Assembly: GCA_021811105.1 (NCBI GenBank)
Contig: JAJZPM010000045.1
Span: forward strand, 1-32,472
Origin: Nitrospirota bacterium
GTDB lineage: Bacteria; Nitrospirota; Thermodesulfovibrionia; Thermodesulfovibrionales; UBA6898
Length of the DNA: 32,472 bases
Direction: 5' to 3'
Part shown: positions 1-9,584 of the stretch, in pieces
Layout: every line of letters begins with the position of its first letter
Position numbering within the stretch: the stretch's first letter is position 1
The notes under the pieces: model-generated
The model's input: the letters and a program-made list of their open reading frames with translations, nothing else
Told to the model about the DNA's origin: nothing
Database searches by the model: none
Made by a program: the position numbers and the translations under genes

Positions 1-90
1 AAGATCCATTTGCCAAATAGACCCAAGATTATCGAAAACGCAGAAAATGTAGTGCAGAAAATAGCCTGTTTGCAACTGTAACTACTTGAT

Positions 91-300
91 ATGACTAACT
101 TTCACTTTTCGAACTGCGGAAGATGGGCTAATAAGTTGGATGCTCTCGACAGAGTGATCGCTTCGCTGCCAAGGCCACCGCAGAAAGCTATTTTTTATTG
201 TGGAGATGGGAGAACCACTGATGCTATACTTGACGAAGAAGTTCGTCAGATTCCAGCTCTCTACTCTACAGTTATCTCCGCAGGAAGAAGTCCGGGCTAG
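91..300 (+). pseudogene. Remnant of a DEAD/DEAH-type helicase (restriction/SNF2-like)
   Basis: The 69-residue open frame contains a segment (about residues 10-55) with the pattern GRW..KLDALDRVI.SLPRP, then FYCGDG, then DEEVRQI. From memory this resembles the start of the C-terminal helicase lobe of restriction- or defence-associated DEAD/DEAH helicases, where FYCGDG and ExxRQIxA-like motifs occur. The Walker A and DEAH boxes, the rest of the second RecA lobe and the arginine finger are all missing. The frame is closed upstream by a TAA at 79-81 and ends abruptly at 300. I read it as a relic; the family assignment is tentative. Confidence 0.45.
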
Positions 301-539
301 TGCCACATATTGCCATGGTTCCTGTCTTTCAACGCGGATGTGCAATTTCATATCGTGATGTCGCCGGAAGATCTCGGACGGGCAGGGCTCGACGCCTTGG
401 GAAAGAAGTGGGTACAGGGCTGAGAGTCCGGTGCACGGCCCTTCGGAAAAAACCGCGACAGGTCTTCTCACGATCCAGCTTTTCGCCACGCATATGTTTT
501 CTCCGGTCAGATTAACTTTACATCATGAGGGGGGTAAAG

Positions 540-560
540 CCGGCGAAGCCAAGACGCCGG
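540..560 (-). terminator. Possible terminator hairpin downstream of kup
   Basis: CCGGCG and CGCCGG arms (6 bp, all G/C, 9-nt loop) lie about 35-55 bp past the kup stop codon at 594-596. The T-tract on the minus strand is short and interrupted, so this may be a weak terminator or only an mRNA-stabilising stem. Confidence 0.4.
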
Positions 561-593
561 GATTTACATGAACTGGGCGAGACGGATGTTGTG

Positions 594-2408
594 CTACATC
601 CCCACTTTCGTCAGCACGCCGTGGAGCTTCTTCGGCGGAAATTTATAGAACTGGATGAACGTGGGCGTGAGCCTCTTGATCACCGCGAAAGATTTCCAGA
701 TAAGGTTCCGCGTAGTGATGTCCTCGAGGCCGTAAAAGACGACGCGCTCTTCTATCCCCGCCTCGCGAAGTATTTCTTCCACGTCGATGACTTCCATGTA
801 CCCCATCTGGATCTCGAATACCCTCAGTCCCCTTGCGAGGTCTTCCTTGAAGAAGCCGATGACGCCGTAAGGGTCGTCCCTCTTGATGACGGAGACGAAG
901 ATGTTGTCCTCGTAAATTATCCCGTGATAGAACATCGTTTGCGTAATATAAAATGGGATTTCTTTGACGTCCTTGAGGAGGAACAGCACCGTTCCTTTTA
1001 TCTTCTCGCTCGTTTCGTACACCCTGTTGAACTTGATGAGAAAATCTTCGAGCGGCATGAAATCCATCATCCGGTAGAGCCTCTTCTGCCCCTGGGTATA
1101 AAGGACGATTGTCACAAGGGGGATCGAGGCGATGATCAGCGACCAGTACCCGCCGTGAGGAATCTTATAAAAGTTGGCACCAAGGTAGCTGATATCGATG
1201 CAGGTGACTACCGATGCCAACGCTACAAACCAGGGCTGCTTTTTCAGGGAAAAGATCATGATCATCATGACGCCGGTCAGGGTCATCGTCCCGGTGACCG
1301 CAAGGCCGTATGCGGCGGCTAGACGACTTGATTCCTGGAACTCCAGCATGATGAAGAGGACCGCGAACAGAAGGAACCAGTTTACCGATCCGATATAGAT
1401 CTGGGACCTCCTTTCCTGGGATGTATAGTCGACCTTGAACATCGGCATCACCCTGGTGTTGATCCCCTGATACACGATCGAGAACATGCCGCTGATCATC
1501 GCCTGCGAAGCGATGATCGTGGCGGCGATGCTGAGGACAAGAAAAGGCACGTACAACGGACGGGCGTAGTGAATGGTCATCTCGAAGAGGATGTTCTTCG
1601 CCTCCGGATGCCGCATCAGGAACGCGGCCTGGCCGAGATAGTTCAGCACAAGCGCTATGAATACCCCTCCCCAGGCCTGTCTGATCGGTCTGCTCCCCAG
1701 ATGCCCCATGTCGGCATAAAGGGCCTCACCCCCGGTGGCGCAGAGAATGATCTCACCCAGCACGATAAACCCCTTGAGGCCGTTATCTATGAGATATTTG
1801 ATCCCGTAATAGGGAAACAGGGCCTTCAACACTCCCGGAGAGTCCGAAATCGAGAATATACCGCTGAGACTCAGTGAGGCAAACCACAGGATCATGATCG
1901 GACCGAAGGCTCCGGCGACTTTTTCAGTGCCCTTGCTCTGGAAGGCGAAAAGGACTATGGCGATGGTCATCGAAATGAGCACGATGACAGTCTTCGAAAG
2001 GTGTTCGAACCCCGGTATCAGGACCGCGCCCTCCACCGCGCTGAGGATACTGATGGCAGGGGTGATCACGCCGTCTCCCATGAGGAGGGAGATGCCGATA
2101 AACGACAGTATCGAAACGAATATGACGGCCCTTCTGGACTTGAGAGTCGATGCCAGTATCTCCTTTAACACGATCGTCCCGCCCTCTCCACGTCTGCTGA
2201 GGTTCATGGCGATCCATGCGTACTGGATGGTGACCAGCGCGACGAGGGTCCAGACTACGAGTGACACGACGCCCAGGATGTTCTCTTCGTTCCTCCCGAG
2301 GATCATGAACACCACGGTCAGCGTATAGATGGGGCTCGTGCCGATATCGCCGAATACGAGCCCGAGCGATCTCGTCACGGCCTTCATTGAAGTCTGTTTT
2401 TCGAGCAT
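594..2408 (-). CDS. kup: KUP-family potassium uptake permease
   Basis: This 604-residue inner-membrane protein imports K+, probably by symport with protons as in the KUP/HAK/KT family. The diagnostic GDIGTSPIYT motif is at about residues 20-29 in the first membrane segment. About twelve hydrophobic segments follow up to residue ~440, and the C-terminal ~160 residues form a hydrophilic cytoplasmic domain. The length is slightly short but normal for bacterial Kup. The ATG at 2408 gives a short hydrophilic lead; an alternative ATG lies seven codons downstream. The gene is divergent from the LOG-family gene on its right, with no sign of an operon. Nothing is broken. Confidence 0.95.
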   Translation of the reverse strand: MLEKQTSMKAVTRSLGLVFGDIGTSPIYTLTVVFMILGRNEENILGVVSLVVWTLVALVTIQYAWIAMNLSRRGEGGTIVLKEILASTLKSRRAVIFVSILSFIGISLLMGDGVITPAISILSAVEGAVLIPGFEHLSKTVIVLISMTIAIVLFAFQSKGTEKVAGAFGPIMILWFASLSLSGIFSISDSPGVLKALFPYYGIKYLIDNGLKGFIVLGEIILCATGGEALYADMGHLGSRPIRQAWGGVFIALVLNYLGQAAFLMRHPEAKNILFEMTIHYARPLYVPFLVLSIAATIIASQAMISGMFSIVYQGINTRVMPMFKVDYTSQERRSQIYIGSVNWFLLFAVLFIMLEFQESSRLAAAYGLAVTGTMTLTGVMMIMIFSLKKQPWFVALASVVTCIDISYLGANFYKIPHGGYWSLIIASIPLVTIVLYTQGQKRLYRMMDFMPLEDFLIKFNRVYETSEKIKGTVLFLLKDVKEIPFYITQTMFYHGIIYEDNIFVSVIKRDDPYGVIGFFKEDLARGLRVFEIQMGYMEVIDVEEILREAGIEERVVFYGLEDITTRNLIWKSFAVIKRLTPTFIQFYKFPPKKLHGVLTKVGM

Positions 2409-2581
2409 AGTACGGAACCCTGTAAGTCTTATATTTTATACATGACGGACGCACTTCACAACAAAAAAGTGAAGAAACCTTTCTTGACAAAGCGATGCAG
2501 GGTTGATAGATTAAATAGCGTTGCGTGCCGCGAAGGAATGTTCCCTCCGATGCAGTTGTGTGGCGCGGACAGATAACCTGT

Positions 2582-3613
2582 ATGAATCTCCATTTTACAA
2601 AAACGGATAGTCCGGCTGATGCCGCAATCGACCAGCTGCTGGAGCTTGCCGGTAACGTGCACCATCCCGAGATCGTGCGCGAGATGATTATCGCTGCGCT
2701 CAAGGCGGGGCAGGAGGACGAAGAGAGGGCCGACCTTAAGCTCATGAATTCAACGCTCAAGGAGATGCGGTTTACCGCCAAGATCTTCGGTCCCTACGCC
2801 GGGGTGAGAAAGGTGACGGTCTTCGGCTCTGCGAGGACGAAGCCGGTGGAGCCGGTGTATATGATGGCCCGCCAACTCGGCAAGGATCTCGCTGCTGCGG
2901 GATACATGGTGATCACAGGGGCGGGACCGGGCATCATGCAGGCGGTGAACGAGGGTGCCGGGCCTGAACACTCGTTCGGGGTGAATATCCGGCTTCCCTT
3001 CGAGCAGAAGCCGAACCCTGTGCTTGAAGGAAATCCCCGGCTCATTACCTACAAGTACTTCTTCAACAGGAAGGTCGCTTTTCTAAAAGAGGCGCATGCG
3101 ATCGCCCTCTTCCCGGGTGGCTTCGGGACGCTCGATGAGGCGATGGAAACGCTTACCCTTGTGCAGACCGGCAAGCGCGACCCCCTGCCCCTTATCCTCG
3201 TGGATGAGCCGGGGGGGGAATACTGGGTCAAGTGGCTGCGTTTTTTCGAAGACGAACTGCTTTCCCAGGGATATATCGCGCCCTCAGATTTCAATCTCTT
3301 CGAGCGCGTCGACTCGGTAAGCTCCGTCATCGAGCGGATAGACCATTTCTACCGTCGCTATCACAGCCTCAGGTATGTGAAGAAGCGTCTGGCAATCAGG
3401 ATGACTTCAGGTATCAGCTCTCAGGACGTGCGGGAGTTGGACCGCCTTTTCGGGGACATCCTGACGCCGAGCGGCGGGATCGCGCTTTCCGGTCCGATGC
3501 CGGAGGAGGCGGACGAACCTGAAATCGCCCATCTCCCCCGACTCATTCTTGATTTCCGGCGCAAGGACTTTGGGAGGCTGAGAAGTTTGATAAACGTGCT
3601 CAATGATTTCTGA
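2582..3613 (+). CDS. LOG-family protein (TIGR00730/lysine-decarboxylase-like fold)
   Basis: Members of this family with known activity are cytokinin riboside 5'-monophosphate phosphoribohydrolases or related nucleotide 5'-monophosphate nucleosidases. The Rossmann core begins with VFGSAR, continues with GAGPGIMQAVNEGA and contains the hallmark PGGFGTLDE motif, whose Glu and preceding residues form the active site. The protein is longer than minimal LOG (about 190 aa). It has an N-terminal helical extension of ~70 residues and a C-terminal extension of ~100 residues, like the larger family members that use LPFEQ..NP. The ATG at 2582 is preferred because upstream codons look non-coding; an earlier in-frame start at 2525 is possible. 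The substrate cannot be told from sequence. Confidence 0.85.
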   Translation: MNLHFTKTDSPADAAIDQLLELAGNVHHPEIVREMIIAALKAGQEDEERADLKLMNSTLKEMRFTAKIFGPYAGVRKVTVFGSARTKPVEPVYMMARQLGKDLAAAGYMVITGAGPGIMQAVNEGAGPEHSFGVNIRLPFEQKPNPVLEGNPRLITYKYFFNRKVAFLKEAHAIALFPGGFGTLDEAMETLTLVQTGKRDPLPLILVDEPGGEYWVKWLRFFEDELLSQGYIAPSDFNLFERVDSVSSVIERIDHFYRRYHSLRYVKKRLAIRMTSGISSQDVRELDRLFGDILTPSGGIALSGPMPEEADEPEIAHLPRLILDFRRKDFGRLRSLINVLNDF

Positions 3614-3671
3614 GTAGTGTCGATAACCTTTGTCCGACTCTCCACGTACCACTGACTCTTCAGTGTTTGGC

Positions 3672-5228
3672 CTAACTGAAGGGCGCGACCGGGAAGCCGA
3701 AATTCTCCCTGTCCCAGGTCACATGCCGCTCCCATCCCTCTCCCCTTTCTTTGAAATCGGTGCGGTAATGGGCCCCTGCGCTGCCCCTCCTGCGCAGGGC
3801 GGCCTCTACGATGATACCGGAGATGAGTACCATATTCTTCAGCTCGAGTTCGGGCCTTGAGAGAAAGGTCTGCCCGGTAATCCCTTCCCAAGAGAGGATT
3901 GCCTGCTTTGCTTCCTGGAGTGATTCCCCGCAGCGAATGATCCCCGCTTTTTCCCACATCAACTGCCTCAGCCTGTTGCGTATCGTCTCGCATTCCCTGA
4001 CCGTCTCGGGACGGAACTCCGGGCGGGTACGTTTCTCCGGAACCACGGACGAATTCAGGGCAGCCCTGCCGGCCCTTGCACCGAAGACCAATCCCTCGAG
4101 CAGGCTGTTGGAGGCAAGCCGGTTTGCTCCGTGCACTCCCGTGCAGGCAACTTCACCGGCCGCGTAAAGTCCCCTGATAGTTGTCTTTCCGTCGAGGTCC
4201 GTCTTTACGCCGCCCATGATATAATGCGCGGCGGGTGAGACGGGGATGAGGTCCGCGGTAATATCAACGCCGTACAGCAGACAGGTAGAATATATTTGCG
4301 GGAATCTGGTCTTTACGAACTTCGCCCCCATGTGTCTGAGGTCGAGGTACACATGGTCGCTTCCGGTCTTTACCATCTCCGAAATGATCGCCCTCGACAC
4401 GACGTCTCTGGGGGCGAGTTCCGCCATCGGAGTGTAGTCCTCCATAAACCTCCGTCCATGAACGTTCAGAAGCATCGCCCCTTCGCCCCTCATCGACTCG
4501 CTGAGAAGAAAGTGGGGCGCCGAAGGATGAAAAAGGCTGGTGGGATGGAACTGGACGAACTCCATGTCCTCAAGTGCGGCGCCCGCCCTGAACGCGATCG
4601 CCATGCCGTCTCCCGTCGAAACAGGAGGGTTAGTCGTCCGCGCATAGATCTGCCCGGCCCCGCCTGTAGCAAGCACGGTCGCCCTCGCGAAGAGCGCGGT
4701 CACTTCTCCTTCGCGGAGCACATATGCTCCGTGGCATTCGTTTCCGTTCATCACGAGGTCCATGGTCAGGGCATAGGGATATTTTCGGACCGAGGGCATG
4801 GAACGGACCTTGGTGAGAAGGACCCTTTCGAGTTCCTTCCCCGTCGAATCGCCGTGAGCGTGCAGGATCCTCCTGCGCGAGTGGGCAGCCTCGAGGGTAA
4901 GCGCGAGCTTCATCCCCTCCCTGTCGAACTCTGCGCCCCAGGATATCAGTTCGATGATCCTCTCCGGACCTTCTTCAACAAGCGTCTTGACGGCGTCTTC
5001 CCTGCAGAGTCCGTCTCCTGCCTTCAGTGTGTCTTCGAAATGGATCCCGACCCGGTCCTCGTCGCTGATTGCCGCCGCGATGCCGCCCTGGGCGTATTCG
5101 GTGCTGCTCTCTGAAGGTTTGTCCTTGGTCACCACGAGGACAGAGCCGTGCGGTGCGAGTTCGATCGCCGCCCGGAGTCCCGCGACTCCGCTGCCGATGA
5201 TAAGAAAATCGACTGTTTCCGAATGCAT
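3672..5228 (-). CDS. nadB: L-aspartate oxidase (NAD biosynthesis)
   Basis: NadB oxidises L-aspartate to iminoaspartate with FAD, the first step of de novo NAD synthesis; the product is passed to quinolinate synthase NadA. The N-terminus has the dinucleotide-binding motif GSGVAGL, followed by the family segment STEYAQGGIAAA. The catalytic region shows HSRRRILHAHGDSTG and FVQFHPTS, and the capping-domain region has PRDVVSRAI. The helical C-terminal domain is present to the end. The ATG at 5228 gives 518 residues, normal for the family, and starts directly before the FAD-binding strand; a TTG at 5264 would add 12 unlikely residues. nadA and nadC are not nearby. It is separated from pilR by ~170 bp, so it may have its own promoter. 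Confidence 0.93.
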   Translation of the reverse strand: MHSETVDFLIIGSGVAGLRAAIELAPHGSVLVVTKDKPSESSTEYAQGGIAAAISDEDRVGIHFEDTLKAGDGLCREDAVKTLVEEGPERIIELISWGAEFDREGMKLALTLEAAHSRRRILHAHGDSTGKELERVLLTKVRSMPSVRKYPYALTMDLVMNGNECHGAYVLREGEVTALFARATVLATGGAGQIYARTTNPPVSTGDGMAIAFRAGAALEDMEFVQFHPTSLFHPSAPHFLLSESMRGEGAMLLNVHGRRFMEDYTPMAELAPRDVVSRAIISEMVKTGSDHVYLDLRHMGAKFVKTRFPQIYSTCLLYGVDITADLIPVSPAAHYIMGGVKTDLDGKTTIRGLYAAGEVACTGVHGANRLASNSLLEGLVFGARAGRAALNSSVVPEKRTRPEFRPETVRECETIRNRLRQLMWEKAGIIRCGESLQEAKQAILSWEGITGQTFLSRPELELKNMVLISGIIVEAALRRRGSAGAHYRTDFKERGEGWERHVTWDRENFGFPVAPFS

Positions 5229-5399
5229 ACAGCAAGAATACAAGGATAAGATGGATGAAATCAAGTATCCGGTAAGAGACCGAACGCAGCGGGACGGTCA
5301 AAAGGGTGTGATTGCCTTTAAAGGTCCGGTATTTTTCTCCGCGGGATAACTATCTCAAAGCCGTAGGACGCCATAGCGCCTCCCCGAGTTTCAGGGCCA

Positions 5400-6764
5400 T
5401 TACTTGATCCTGTATTTCGAGAGCCGATGTCTGAAGGAGCGAAATGAAAGCTTCAGTATCTTGGCGGCCTCGGTTTTTACACCCCCGGATTTTTCAAGGG
5501 CCTTGAGAAGATAGTCCTTCTCGATTTTTTCGAGTATCTCTTCGAGATCGAAGCCTCCGTCCTCGAGTTCCGGAAGACAGCCCAGATTGTCGGCGGCCTG
5601 CAGAATTTCGGGCGGAAGATCTTCCGGGGTAATTACTTCCCTGTCGGACAGCAAGACTACCCGCTCGACGATATGCTCAAGTTCCCTCACATTTCCCTTC
5701 CACGGATATTTCATCAGGATCTCAAACGCCTCGGGAGAGACTCTCGTCGAGGTCTTCGAATATTTCAAAAGGAAATGGTCCACCAGAAGAGGGATGTCCG
5801 AGGGCCGCTCCCGGAGAGGAGGGATATTCACCGGCACGACGTTCAGCCGGTAGTACAGGTCTTCCCTGAAACTCCCTGCCGCCACCGCTTCGACGATATT
5901 CTTGTTGGTGGCCGAGATTACCCGGACGTCCACGGTGATGTCGGTCGTGCCGCCGACTCTCCGAAACGTGCCGTTTTCGAGGACCCTGAGGAGTTTGGAC
6001 TGGAGTGACAACGGCATCTCTCCGATCTCGTCGAGAAAGAACGTACCGCCGTCGGCAATCTCGAAGAGCCCGGACTTGCTGAAGACCGCGCCGGTAAAAG
6101 ACCCTTTCATATGCCCGAACATCTCGGACTCGAGAAGCCCTTCTGGAAAGGTGGCGCAGTTGATCGTGACGAAGTTCTTGTTTTTTCTCGGGCTGAGATT
6201 ATGCAGAGCCGAAGCGACCAGTTCCTTGCCGGTGCCGCTCTCCCCCGTGATGAGGACCGTCGAACTGCTGTTGGCGACCTTGGGGATCAATTGGAACAGT
6301 TCCATCATCCTAGCGCTCTTGCCGATGATGTTCTCGAGGCCGCATGACGACTGGAATTTTTCGCGCAGGAGCGAGACTTCTTCGCTCAGGTTCTTTTTTT
6401 CGAGCGCTTTTCTGACTATCAGCCGTATTTCGTCGATCTTGAAAGGCTTGTGGATGTAGTCATAGGCGCCTTTTTTCATTGCCTCGATCGCGGCTTCGGT
6501 CGTACCGAAGGCAGTCACCATGATTACGATGGTCGAGGGGGCGATCTCTTTTGCCTCTTTCAGTATCTGGAACCCGTCGGCCTTCGGCATCTTGATGTCC
6601 GTTATGATGACATCGAAGATATTATTTCTGATATGGTCAAGGCCTTCCCGCCCGTCCGCCGCGGCTGTCACATCGTAGGATTCTTCTTCGAGGAGGATCT
6701 TGAGCACTTCTCTCATGCTCTTTTCATCCTCGACTACAAGTATTCTTCCCTTAGCGGTTTCCAT
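5400..6764 (-). CDS. pilR: Sigma-54-dependent response regulator, PilR/NtrC type
   Basis: This cytoplasmic activator has the three usual modules. The N-terminal receiver carries the acidic pair VVEDE and the phospho-acceptor Asp near residue 56 (ITDIKMP). The AAA+ domain has Walker A GESGTGKE, the sigma-54 contact loop as GSFTGA (a known variant of GAFTGA) and a Walker B ending FFLDEIGEM. The C-terminus is a Fis-type helix-turn-helix (EAAKILKLSFRSFRHRLSKY). Its 454-residue length is normal. It overlaps the histidine kinase by 14 bp and sits below pilB-pilT-pilC, so pilin or pilus-gene control with sigma-54 is the likely role. No pilA or sigma-54 target promoter is visible here, so the target is inferred from context. 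Confidence 0.9.
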   Translation of the reverse strand: METAKGRILVVEDEKSMREVLKILLEEESYDVTAAADGREGLDHIRNNIFDVIITDIKMPKADGFQILKEAKEIAPSTIVIMVTAFGTTEAAIEAMKKGAYDYIHKPFKIDEIRLIVRKALEKKNLSEEVSLLREKFQSSCGLENIIGKSARMMELFQLIPKVANSSSTVLITGESGTGKELVASALHNLSPRKNKNFVTINCATFPEGLLESEMFGHMKGSFTGAVFSKSGLFEIADGGTFFLDEIGEMPLSLQSKLLRVLENGTFRRVGGTTDITVDVRVISATNKNIVEAVAAGSFREDLYYRLNVVPVNIPPLRERPSDIPLLVDHFLLKYSKTSTRVSPEAFEILMKYPWKGNVRELEHIVERVVLLSDREVITPEDLPPEILQAADNLGCLPELEDGGFDLEEILEKIEKDYLLKALEKSGGVKTEAAKILKLSFRSFRHRLSKYRIK

Positions 6765-8346
6765 TCTCCGCGTCTAGTATAATCTCAAAGGAGGTTTTAA
6801 TTCCAGGAACGCTCTTTACCAACAGTCTGCCGCGGTGCTCCTCAATGATCCGGTAGGCGATAGAAAGACCGAGTCCCGTGCCTTCGTCCTTCGTGGTATA
6901 AAAGGGAAAGAAGATTTTTTCAATAGTTGCCTCAGGTATTCCGGGCCCGGTGTCGGCAAAGACTATCCTGAGCGAATGGTCCTTTTTTTCTGTCGATACT
7001 CCGAGTTCGCCTCCGTCTTTCATCGACTCTATCGCGTTGATACCGAGGTTCCAGAAGACCTGCCTGATCTTCTGTGGGTCAACCAGCGCAAAAAGCCGGC
7101 CCGCAAAATCTTTCTTAATTGTCACATTGCCCTTATTCTGCTCAACGTTCCTGAGAAGAGACAAGGTTTCATCCAGGAGCAGATGCAGATCGACCTTTTT
7201 CATTTCGAGAGGTCTCGGCCTTGAATATGTCAGGAAGTCCGTGATGATGTTGTCGAGCCTTTCCATCTCTTTCAATGCGATTCCCATCAGCTTTTCCTTA
7301 TGCTTGAGCGGTATCTTGTCGTCTCTGATCATTTCGATGGACCCCCGCATCGAGGCAAGGGGGTTTCTTATCTCATGGGCTATGTTTGCGGAAAGTTCTC
7401 CTATTGCGGCCCATTTCTCTTTCTGCTTGATTTCGGCCTCAAGGGCCTTAAATGGCGTCAGGTCCTGGAAGATGCCGATAAACCCCGTCTGCTGACCGCT
7501 CGCATCTTTCAGCTTCGAGACGGTGAGTCCCACGATCTTGCTTTTGTCGTTCTCTCCGGGGAGCAGTTCTTCCCGGCGGCCTTCCTTAAAGGGAAATGAG
7601 AGAAAAGGCAGCGCAGCGTCTATCCTCCCTCCGATTATGCGGTCTTTCCCTGCGCCGGTAATCTCCTCGGCGGCCCTATTGAAGATCAGCACATTCCCGC
7701 TTATGTCGGTGGTAAAAAGTCCGCTGGGCAGGCTCTCTATTACCTTCGTATTGAATAGTTCGAGTTCCTTGAGGTAGGTATCTCTTTCCTCGATCGTCCG
7801 GGATGCACTTTCGAGTCTTGATGAAAGGTACCCCCCGAGAAACGCTGTGCTGTAAAGGGAAAGGATATGAACGAAGATGTTGTAAAGGAATTCTCCTTCC
7901 CGGATGACGACCTCATGAGGTATCGGAAGGATGTTGAAATACTGCAGGTCGAGAAGTGTACCGTAAAAGATACTGCTTACACTTGCGATGATATACCCGG
8001 CTTTTCTGTTCAGCACGATGCTCGAGGACAACACGGTAAGTATCAGGACGAACGAGAACCAGCTTTCCACCCCGCCGGTAATGGAGATGAGCGTGATCTC
8101 CTCCATGACGTCGACGATGAGCTGGACATATACGAAGGCAACGATGTTTTTTACCCTGCCGAGCAGGAGAGCATACGCGATGGTCAATGTATACAGGGAT
8201 ATGATCAGATAGGATATAACCCTGGGATGGGCATAGAAATAGTCGATCTTAAACAGGTACGAGGAGCCGAGCAGGATCGTGACAAATACGGCCCTGAAGC
8301 TGATCAGGGCCTTTACTCTCAACGAAAGAACATTTTCCGGCATCAA
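6751..8346 (-). CDS. pilS: Membrane sensor histidine kinase, PilS type
   Basis: The N-terminal ~190 residues contain about six hydrophobic segments, as in PilS of type IV pilus clusters. A PAS-like domain follows (about 205-310: LPSGLFTTDISGNVLIFNRAAEEITG). The HisKA helix carries the phospho-acceptor His in SANIAHEIRNPLASM. The ATPase domain shows the N box (NLGINAIESM), G1 (DTGPGIPE) and G2 (GTGLGLSIAYRI). The 531-residue protein is complete. It overlaps pilR by 14 bp, which implies translational coupling and a cognate pair. The membrane sensor in characterised PilS proteins monitors pilin levels; whether this one does is inferred. The gap to pilC is only 11 bp, so all are probably one transcript. 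Confidence 0.9.
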   Translation of the reverse strand: MMPENVLSLRVKALISFRAVFVTILLGSSYLFKIDYFYAHPRVISYLIISLYTLTIAYALLLGRVKNIVAFVYVQLIVDVMEEITLISITGGVESWFSFVLILTVLSSSIVLNRKAGYIIASVSSIFYGTLLDLQYFNILPIPHEVVIREGEFLYNIFVHILSLYSTAFLGGYLSSRLESASRTIEERDTYLKELELFNTKVIESLPSGLFTTDISGNVLIFNRAAEEITGAGKDRIIGGRIDAALPFLSFPFKEGRREELLPGENDKSKIVGLTVSKLKDASGQQTGFIGIFQDLTPFKALEAEIKQKEKWAAIGELSANIAHEIRNPLASMRGSIEMIRDDKIPLKHKEKLMGIALKEMERLDNIITDFLTYSRPRPLEMKKVDLHLLLDETLSLLRNVEQNKGNVTIKKDFAGRLFALVDPQKIRQVFWNLGINAIESMKDGGELGVSTEKKDHSLRIVFADTGPGIPEATIEKIFFPFYTTKDEGTGLGLSIAYRIIEEHRGRLLVKSVPGIKTSFEIILDAENGNR

Positions 8347-8357
8347 CCCTTATTTCA

Positions 8358-9581
8358 TTACTTGATGAGCGTAATGAGTTTGAAGATAGGCAGATACATC
8401 GCAACGACGATAAACCCTACTGTGCCGCCGAGAAATACCATCAGCATCGGCTCCATCATGGCCGTGAGGTTCGCAACGGTGTTGTCCACTTCGTCATCGT
8501 AAAAGTCAGCTATCTTGCTCAGCATCGCATCGAGCGCACCCGTGGATTCTCCGACAGCGATCATGTGGGTGACCATCGGGGGAAAGACCTTGGATTTCAT
8601 GAGCGGTTCCGCCAGCGTCTTCCCTTCCGAAACAGCGGACCTTACGTCCATGACCGCATTTTCTATCACTGTATTGCCCGCGGTCTTGGCCGTTATTTCG
8701 AGACCGTCGAGTATCGGAACGCCGCTGCTCACCAAAGTGCCCAGGGTGCGGGTGAATTTCGCCACGGACACTTTCCTAAGGAGAAGGCCAAAAATGGGTA
8801 ATCTCAGGAATATTTTGTCTGTAGCCAGTCTGCCGCCTTTTGTCTTCCTGATCTGGCCGAACGCCACAATCAAGCCGACAATCGTGAGGAACGTGAGAAG
8901 ACCCCCTATGCCCGCGAGGAAATTACTCAGCTTGATGATCAGCAGCGTCGGGAGGGGAAGGGTTCCTCCCAGGGTCGCGAACATTTTCGAAAAAGTGGGT
9001 ACCACGAAGATCATGATGATCGCGATAACCAGGACGGCAATTGATGATACCACGATCGGATATGTCAGTGCCCCTTTCACCTTTTTTTTCAGTTTCATCG
9101 CCTTTTCTATATAGCTTGCAAGCCTGTTAAGGATTGTATCAAGTATGCCGCCAGACTCGCCGGCAGCGACCATGTTCGCATACAAATCCGTAAATACCTT
9201 CGGATGTTTCCTGAGGGCATCTGCATAGGTCGAACCGGACTCGACATCTGTCTTAATGGCGGAAAGCGTCTTGGCGAGGAACTTGTTTTCAACCTGGGAC
9301 GAAAGTATTTCGAGTGCCTGCACAAGAGGCAACCCGGCATCGATCATGGTGGCGAACTGCCGGGTAAAAATTACTATGTCCTTGTCGTTTACCCCGCTTC
9401 CGAAACTTAACGTGGAAAGCGAGGCGAGCCCGCCTTTTTTCTCCTTCTGTTTCACGATCGTAGGGGTGATATTCTTTCGCCGCAGTTGGGCGATCACTTC
9501 TTCCTTGGAGCCTGCGGTTATTTCCCCTGTTTCAATAGTCCCCCTGCTCGTCTTCCCGGACCATTCAAACACGTTGGCCAT
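8358..9581 (-). CDS. pilC: Type IV pilus inner-membrane platform protein
   Basis: PilC is the polytopic inner-membrane protein that links the assembly and retraction ATPases to the growing pilus. The sequence shows the family layout: an N-terminal ~60-residue region (FEWSGKTSRGTIETGEI), then two repeated T2SSF domains. Each begins with a conserved run (FTRQFATMIDAGLPLVQALEIL and FTRTLGTLVSSGVPILDGLEI) and includes a long hydrophobic segment. The C-terminal membrane helix (MLMVFLGGTVGFIVVAMYLPIF) is diagnostic. At 407 residues it is full length. It follows pilT with 3 bp between genes, consistent with one operon. Confidence 0.95.
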   Translation of the reverse strand: MANVFEWSGKTSRGTIETGEITAGSKEEVIAQLRRKNITPTIVKQKEKKGGLASLSTLSFGSGVNDKDIVIFTRQFATMIDAGLPLVQALEILSSQVENKFLAKTLSAIKTDVESGSTYADALRKHPKVFTDLYANMVAAGESGGILDTILNRLASYIEKAMKLKKKVKGALTYPIVVSSIAVLVIAIIMIFVVPTFSKMFATLGGTLPLPTLLIIKLSNFLAGIGGLLTFLTIVGLIVAFGQIRKTKGGRLATDKIFLRLPIFGLLLRKVSVAKFTRTLGTLVSSGVPILDGLEITAKTAGNTVIENAVMDVRSAVSEGKTLAEPLMKSKVFPPMVTHMIAVGESTGALDAMLSKIADFYDDEVDNTVANLTAMMEPMLMVFLGGTVGFIVVAMYLPIFKLITLIK

Positions 9582-9584
9582 CTT

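Larger units (their letters stand above)
1..593. other. Degraded left-edge region without an intact gene
   Basis: No convincing complete gene is visible before the end of kup. The plus strand holds a short helicase-like remnant (listed separately). A second stretch, around 300-420 in another frame, reads like degraded coding sequence of a family I do not recognise. A 135-codon open frame on the minus strand (82-489) has no recognisable motif and looks accidental. The stretch is best read as a decayed accessory remnant beside core genes. Confidence 0.5.

Noticed and set aside
410-460. Possible group II intron or riboswitch segment around GAGAGTCCGGTGCACGGCCC
   Set aside because: The sequence superficially recalls intron domain V or thiamine-box text, but no full secondary structure or reverse transcriptase is present.
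82-489. 135-codon minus-strand open frame at the left edge
   Set aside because: No recognisable domain or ribosome site is present, and the opposite strand holds a helicase-like remnant in the same place.
525-1322. 265-codon plus-strand open frame opposite kup
   Set aside because: It is rich in Asp, His, Arg and Glu without motifs, and it is the antisense shadow of the clear kup gene.
4296-5114. 272-codon plus-strand open frame opposite nadB
   Set aside because: It is antisense to a well supported nadB, and its composition (Arg/His/Pro-rich) is typical of a shadow frame.
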